NCBI GenBank assembly: GCA_030538475.1
Contig: JAUNTX010000004.1
Coordinates: 1 to 64,000 of the forward strand
Length of the DNA stretch: 64,000 nt
Origin: Dermabacter sp.
Lineage (GTDB): Bacteria; Actinomycetota; Actinomycetes; Actinomycetales; Dermabacteraceae
Direction of reading: 5' to 3'
Both the position numbers and the translations under genes were made by a program. The notes under the pieces were generated by a model. That model worked only from the letters and a program-made list of their open reading frames with translations, had not been told where the DNA came from and searched no databases. The number at the start of each line of letters is the position of its first letter. Position 1 is the first letter of the stretch. Below are positions 61,047 to 64,000 of this stretch, piece after piece.

Positions 61047-62392
61047 GCCCCCGCCTCCAGGCCCTCGCCCTCGTCCTGCGCCGCCGAAGCGGCCTCACCG
61101 ACCTCCTCCCGCTCATCGCGTTCGCCGCCTCCGCGGGCATCATCTCGACCGTCCTCGCGGGAACCGTCGCGTTTTGGGGGCGGGTCGATGCCGCCTCGGG
61201 CGCCGATCCCATGGCCTCGGCGCTCACCTTCATCGCCATGTGCGCGGTCCTCGCGTGCGTCCTCCTGCTGCCGAGCGCCGTCGGCCTCGGCGGCGCTGCC
61301 GCCCGCCTGTCCCTCACGCGCCGCGAACGCGACCTCGCCGCGACTCGCCTCGTGGGAGGGACCGCGCTTCAGGTCTCGGGCAGCGCCGTGATCGATGCGA
61401 GCCTCCAGGCCCTCATCGGGGGCGTGATCGGCCTCGGCCTCCACATTGCGGCCGCGTGGCCGCTCACGGCCCTCGACTTTGGCATGGCGCCGTTCACGCC
61501 GTCGGAGCTTATGCTGCCGGTGTGGGCGTGGCCGCTCGTGCCCGTCGGCCTGGCGATCCTCGCGGCCGGCTCCGCCGCCGTGGCCCTCACCGGGGTCTCG
61601 CTCAGCCCGCTCGGGATCGCCCGCAACTCGCGCGTCGTGCGCATGTCCGTCGTGCGGATCCTCGTGTGGGGCGTGCTCATCGTGGCGTTCCTCGGGGCCG
61701 CGCTGCTGCTGCCGAAGATTGACGGCGTGAGCCTCGGCTTCCTCATCGTCATGATCCTCGGGACCCTCGGCGCGATGCTCGTGGGCGTCAACATTGCCGG
61801 GCCGTTCCTCGTGTGGATCATCGCCCTGCTGCTCGCGAAGACGAGCCCCTGGCCCTCGCTGCTCGTCGGCGCGCGACGCGTCGCGGGCGCCCCCATCGCC
61901 TCGTGGCGCACCGTCTCGGGGGTCACGATTGCCCTCGTGGTCGCGGCGCTCACCTCCATCATCGCGATGTTCGGCGGCGCCACCACGCCCGAAGAGCAGA
62001 TGCTGTTCACCGCGTTTGGGACGGGCGGCCTGCTCACCGTCGGCATCGCCGCCGTGCTCGCCGCCGTGAGCACGGGCGTGGCCCAGGCCGCCCGCGTGCT
62101 GGACGAGGCCCCGGCCTACCGCGCGCAGCACATGGCCGGGGCTGGGATCGCGCAGCTGCACCGCGCCCGCATCGCCGAGATCGCCATCCCCGTGGGCCTT
62201 GCGCTCGGCGTGGCCACGTTCATGAGCGCGCTCGTGCTGGCCTCGCTCGCGGGAAGCTCGCTCTCGAACCCGGCGGTCGCTACCCAGTACCTGATCGCCG
62301 TGCTCGTCTCGCTCGTGCTCGTCGTGGGCTCGACCCTGGCGAGCGGGCCGCTCATGACCCGGGCGGCGAAGGCCCGCAGGCGAGTTCTGTAG
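61043..62392 (+). CDS. FtsX-like ABC transporter permease
   Basis: 449 aa from ATG 61043. About ten membrane helices in two groups. LSLTRRERDLAATRLVGGTALQV near residue 90 is the coupling segment seen in FtsX/MacB-type permeases, and a second copy-like HMAGAGIAQLHRARIAEIAIPVGLALGV is near 370. It works with the preceding ATPase. Cargo unknown: a peptide, lipid or lipoprotein is the family norm. Confidence 0.85.
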   Translation: MSPRLQALALVLRRRSGLTDLLPLIAFAASAGIISTVLAGTVAFWGRVDAASGADPMASALTFIAMCAVLACVLLLPSAVGLGGAAARLSLTRRERDLAATRLVGGTALQVSGSAVIDASLQALIGGVIGLGLHIAAAWPLTALDFGMAPFTPSELMLPVWAWPLVPVGLAILAAGSAAVALTGVSLSPLGIARNSRVVRMSVVRILVWGVLIVAFLGAALLLPKIDGVSLGFLIVMILGTLGAMLVGVNIAGPFLVWIIALLLAKTSPWPSLLVGARRVAGAPIASWRTVSGVTIALVVAALTSIIAMFGGATTPEEQMLFTAFGTGGLLTVGIAAVLAAVSTGVAQAARVLDEAPAYRAQHMAGAGIAQLHRARIAEIAIPVGLALGVATFMSALVLASLAGSSLSNPAVATQYLIAVLVSLVLVVGSTLASGPLMTRAAKARRRVL

Positions 62393-62395
62393 CCT
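62390..62395 (+). promoter_or_regulatory. -10 box of the rhodanese gene overlapping the permease stop codon
   Basis: TAGCCT, whose TAG is the permease stop, followed by 7 nt and ATG 62403. Confidence 0.45.
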
Positions 62396-62402
62396 GGTCG
62401 GC

Positions 62403-62726
62403 ATGGACTTTGAGACGGTAGAGCCCGCCCAGGTTCCCGAGGACGCGTTCCTCGTGGACATTCGCGAGCAGGACGAATGGGACGCCGGGCACGCGCCCGG
62501 CGCCCATCACCTGCCCGCAAGCACCCTCGCCAGTAACCTCGACGTGTTCGCGGAGCACGACGGGGCCTACCTCGTGTGCCGCTCGGGCGGCCGCTCCTTC
62601 CAGGTGGCCCAGTGGCTCACGATGAACGGCTTCGAGGTCATCAACGTGGGCGGCGGCATGGACGGCTGGCTTATCCAGGGCTTGCCCATCGTGGCCGACG
62701 ATGGCCGCGAGCCGCGCATCATCTAA
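62403..62726 (+). CDS. Single-domain rhodanese-like protein
   Basis: 107 aa. FLVDIREQDEWDAGHAPGAHHLPAS is the rhodanese entry motif and YLVCRSGGRSFQVAQWL the active-site loop with Cys59 in CRSGGR, followed by VINVGGGMDGWL. It transfers sulphane sulphur or acts as a sulphur carrier; the acceptor is unknown. Cytoplasmic, no signal. Confidence 0.92.
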   Translation: MDFETVEPAQVPEDAFLVDIREQDEWDAGHAPGAHHLPASTLASNLDVFAEHDGAYLVCRSGGRSFQVAQWLTMNGFEVINVGGGMDGWLIQGLPIVADDGREPRII

Positions 62727-62768
62727 TCGCCCCACACGCCGCCCAGCGGGGCGTGCCAGGCTAGAGCA

Positions 62769-63476
62769 ATGACCACGACTCGCCCCACCGTCCTCATCAC
62801 CGGCGCCACTCGAGGCATCGGCCGCGCGGCCGCCATGGCCCTTCACCGCGATCACCACCTGATCCTCGTCTCCCGGAGCCTGGAACCCCTGCGTGAGCTG
62901 GCCGCGAGCCTGGAATCCGCAGAGGTCATGCCGATGGATCTGGCCGATCCCTCCCAGATCGACGCCGGCGTTAGGGGGCTCGGCGAGCGGGGCGCGCTCG
63001 AGGCGGGCCTCGCGGGGCTCGTGCACAGCGCTGGCGTGCTCGTGAGCGGCGAGGTCCAGGACCTCGCACCTGCGGACTGGGACCGCTCGCTCGGCCTGAA
63101 CGTGAGCGCCCCCGCCATCCTCACGGCCGCGCTCCTACCCGAACTGCGCCGCGCCCGCGGCACGGTCGTCTTCGTGAACTCCGGCAGCGGCTTCACCGCG
63201 AAGGCGGGAGGGGCCGCCTACGCGGCCTCGAAGTTCGCCCTGCGGGCCCTCGCCGACGCCCTGCGGGATGAGGAACGCGACCGGGGCGTGCGCGTGAGCT
63301 CGGTGCATCCGGGCCGCGTGGCCACCGACATGCAGCGCGAACTGCGCACCTTTGAAGGCGGCGACTACGTGGCCTCCGACTACCTGAGTCCCGAGTCCGT
63401 GGCCGGGGCGATCCGCAGCGCGCTCACCGCGCCCGAAGAGGCGAGCCTCGACACGATCAGCGTGCGGCCCCGCTAA
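62769..63476 (+). CDS. Short-chain dehydrogenase/reductase
   Basis: 235 aa. It is a classical SDR with a complete active site: cofactor motif TGATRGIG (11-18), MDLADPSQ, LVHSAGV, Ser in NSGSG and the catalytic Tyr151-Lys155 (YAASK). The substrate cannot be assigned. It contrasts with the Tyr-less SDR at 24.9 kb. Confidence 0.9.
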   Translation: MTTTRPTVLITGATRGIGRAAAMALHRDHHLILVSRSLEPLRELAASLESAEVMPMDLADPSQIDAGVRGLGERGALEAGLAGLVHSAGVLVSGEVQDLAPADWDRSLGLNVSAPAILTAALLPELRRARGTVVFVNSGSGFTAKAGGAAYAASKFALRALADALRDEERDRGVRVSSVHPGRVATDMQRELRTFEGGDYVASDYLSPESVAGAIRSALTAPEEASLDTISVRPR

Positions 63477-63503
63477 CGCGGGGGAGCGGGCACCGCGCGG
63501 GCC

Positions 63504-63800
63504 TCACATGAGGCGGCGCACCGCGCCGAGCACCTCGGTGAGTTTCGCATCGATGACCTCGGGCGAGCCGTCGGCCGCCGCGTCGCGCACGCAGTGGCGC
63601 ACGTGATCCTCGACGAGCCCGAGCGAGACCGCCTCGAGCGCCTTCGTCACCGCGCTCACCTGCGTGAGCACGTCGATGCAGTACGTGTCCGATTCGACCA
63701 TCCGCTGCAGGCCCCGCACCTGCCCCTCGATCCGCTTGAGGCGCCGCACGTAGGCGTCCTTGTCGTTGTGATAGCCCGGCTCCGGGTGCATCTCGGTCAC
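63504..63800 (-). CDS. CsoR/FrmR-family metal-sensing repressor
   Basis: 98 aa from GTG 63800 (overlaps the purB stop); an ATG at 63791 is an alternative. All-helical family with RLKRIEGQVRGLQRMV, then metal ligands C41 (TYCIDVL), H66 and C70 (DHVRHC), the C-H-C set of Cu(I)-sensing CsoR. It releases DNA on binding copper. No copper exporter gene is in the window, so its target lies elsewhere or it senses another ligand. Confidence 0.87.
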   Translation of the reverse strand: MTEMHPEPGYHNDKDAYVRRLKRIEGQVRGLQRMVESDTYCIDVLTQVSAVTKALEAVSLGLVEDHVRHCVRDAAADGSPEVIDAKLTEVLGAVRRLM

Positions 63801-64000
63801 GAGGGCTCACCGCCGTCCAGGAAGGCGATGAGCGAGGCGGCAAGGCCCGTGTAGGTCTGCGGCGTCAGCGCCAGCAGGCGGCTGCGCTCCGGTTCCGGCA
63901 GGCCCAGGGAGTCCACGAACTCGCGCATGGCCCGGGCATCGACCCGGCGCCCGCGCGTCAGCTCCTTGAGGCGTTCGTAGGGCTGGTCCATGCCTGGGAC
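63797..64000 (-). CDS. purB: Adenylosuccinate lyase, C-terminal fragment (runs off the window)
   Basis: 67 codons, open to the right edge. The end VPGMDQPYERLKELTRGRRV followed by DARAMREFVDSLGLPEPERSRLLALTPQTYTGLAASLI is the characteristic C-terminal helical domain of PurB, with the late ALTPxxYTG motif. The enzyme acts twice in purine synthesis. The active-site domains lie outside the window. Confidence 0.82.
   Translation of the reverse strand, partial: VPGMDQPYERLKELTRGRRVDARAMREFVDSLGLPEPERSRLLALTPQTYTGLAASLIAFLDGGEPS

Overview
The window is high-GC, gene-dense DNA from an actinobacterium. Diagnostic content is a WhiB-type Fe-S regulator, a mycothiol synthase (MshD) region, DUF3027, DUF2516 and DUF4244 proteins, a class II fructose-bisphosphate aldolase, a two-domain MutT1 beside Ppk, and a mycobacterial-type Tad/ssd locus. 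The gene order around 1-5 kb (ponA, whiB, DUF4177, RidA, MBL-fold, crp, nth, CoA-type NUDIX) and 5-22 kb (csp, holB, topA, DUF1998 helicase, tad cluster, ssd) is the M. tuberculosis Rv3644c-Rv3682 neighbourhood in rearranged form. A Micrococcales-type organism is likely; genus cannot be fixed from the sequence alone. I saw no rRNA, tRNA, CRISPR array, insertion sequence or prophage. Only two non-coding stretches exceed 300 bases: 22288-22713 and 44625-45343.

Layout. 1-5 kb: end of a bifunctional penicillin-binding protein divergent from a WhiB4/WblA-type gene, then RidA and a metallo-beta-lactamase-fold hydrolase converging on crp, then nth and a CoA-pyrophosphatase. 5-15 kb: cold-shock protein and DUF3027, then a leftward run holB-tmk-oxidoreductase, topA, a methyltransferase and a PrsW-type membrane protease. 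15-22 kb: DUF1998 helicase converging on a leftward Tad-type pilus/secretion operon (ssd, tadA, a fused TadB/TadC-like gene, a Flp-like pilin and two TadE-like genes). 22.4-22.7 kb: a promoter-to-terminator transcript with no ORF, in the position of the mycobacterial Ms1/MTS2823 RNA. 23-38 kb: metabolic and housekeeping genes (acetyltransferase, exonuclease III, pyrE, acyl-CoA synthetase, DedA, TrmH-type methylase, alcohol dehydrogenase, DDAH, a two-component pair, fba). 38-45 kb: YccF, a GH31 glycosidase and the complete EfeUOB iron/heme system with a DtxR-like box upstream. 45-51 kb: a MarR regulator, FUSC-type membrane protein, YgfZ, nitrobindin-like protein and small membrane proteins. 51-61 kb: a phosphate/polyphosphate region in which mycothiol synthase and polyphosphate kinase share one open frame, followed by MutT1 and a PHO-box-linked pstSCAB operon. 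61-64 kb: an ABC exporter pair, rhodanese, SDR, a CsoR-type repressor and the 3' end of purB.

Two observations stand out. First, mshD and ppk are one uninterrupted 1093-codon frame, so as sequenced every mycothiol synthase made would carry a polyphosphate kinase. Second, an intergenic unit with a sigma70-type promoter, about 155 nt of structured RNA and a strong TTCG-loop terminator lies next to ssd, matching by position the RNA-polymerase-binding Ms1 RNA family. A third pattern is pervasive: about a dozen genes have a TAnnnT -10 box exactly 6-7 nt before the start codon, the signature of leaderless transcription.
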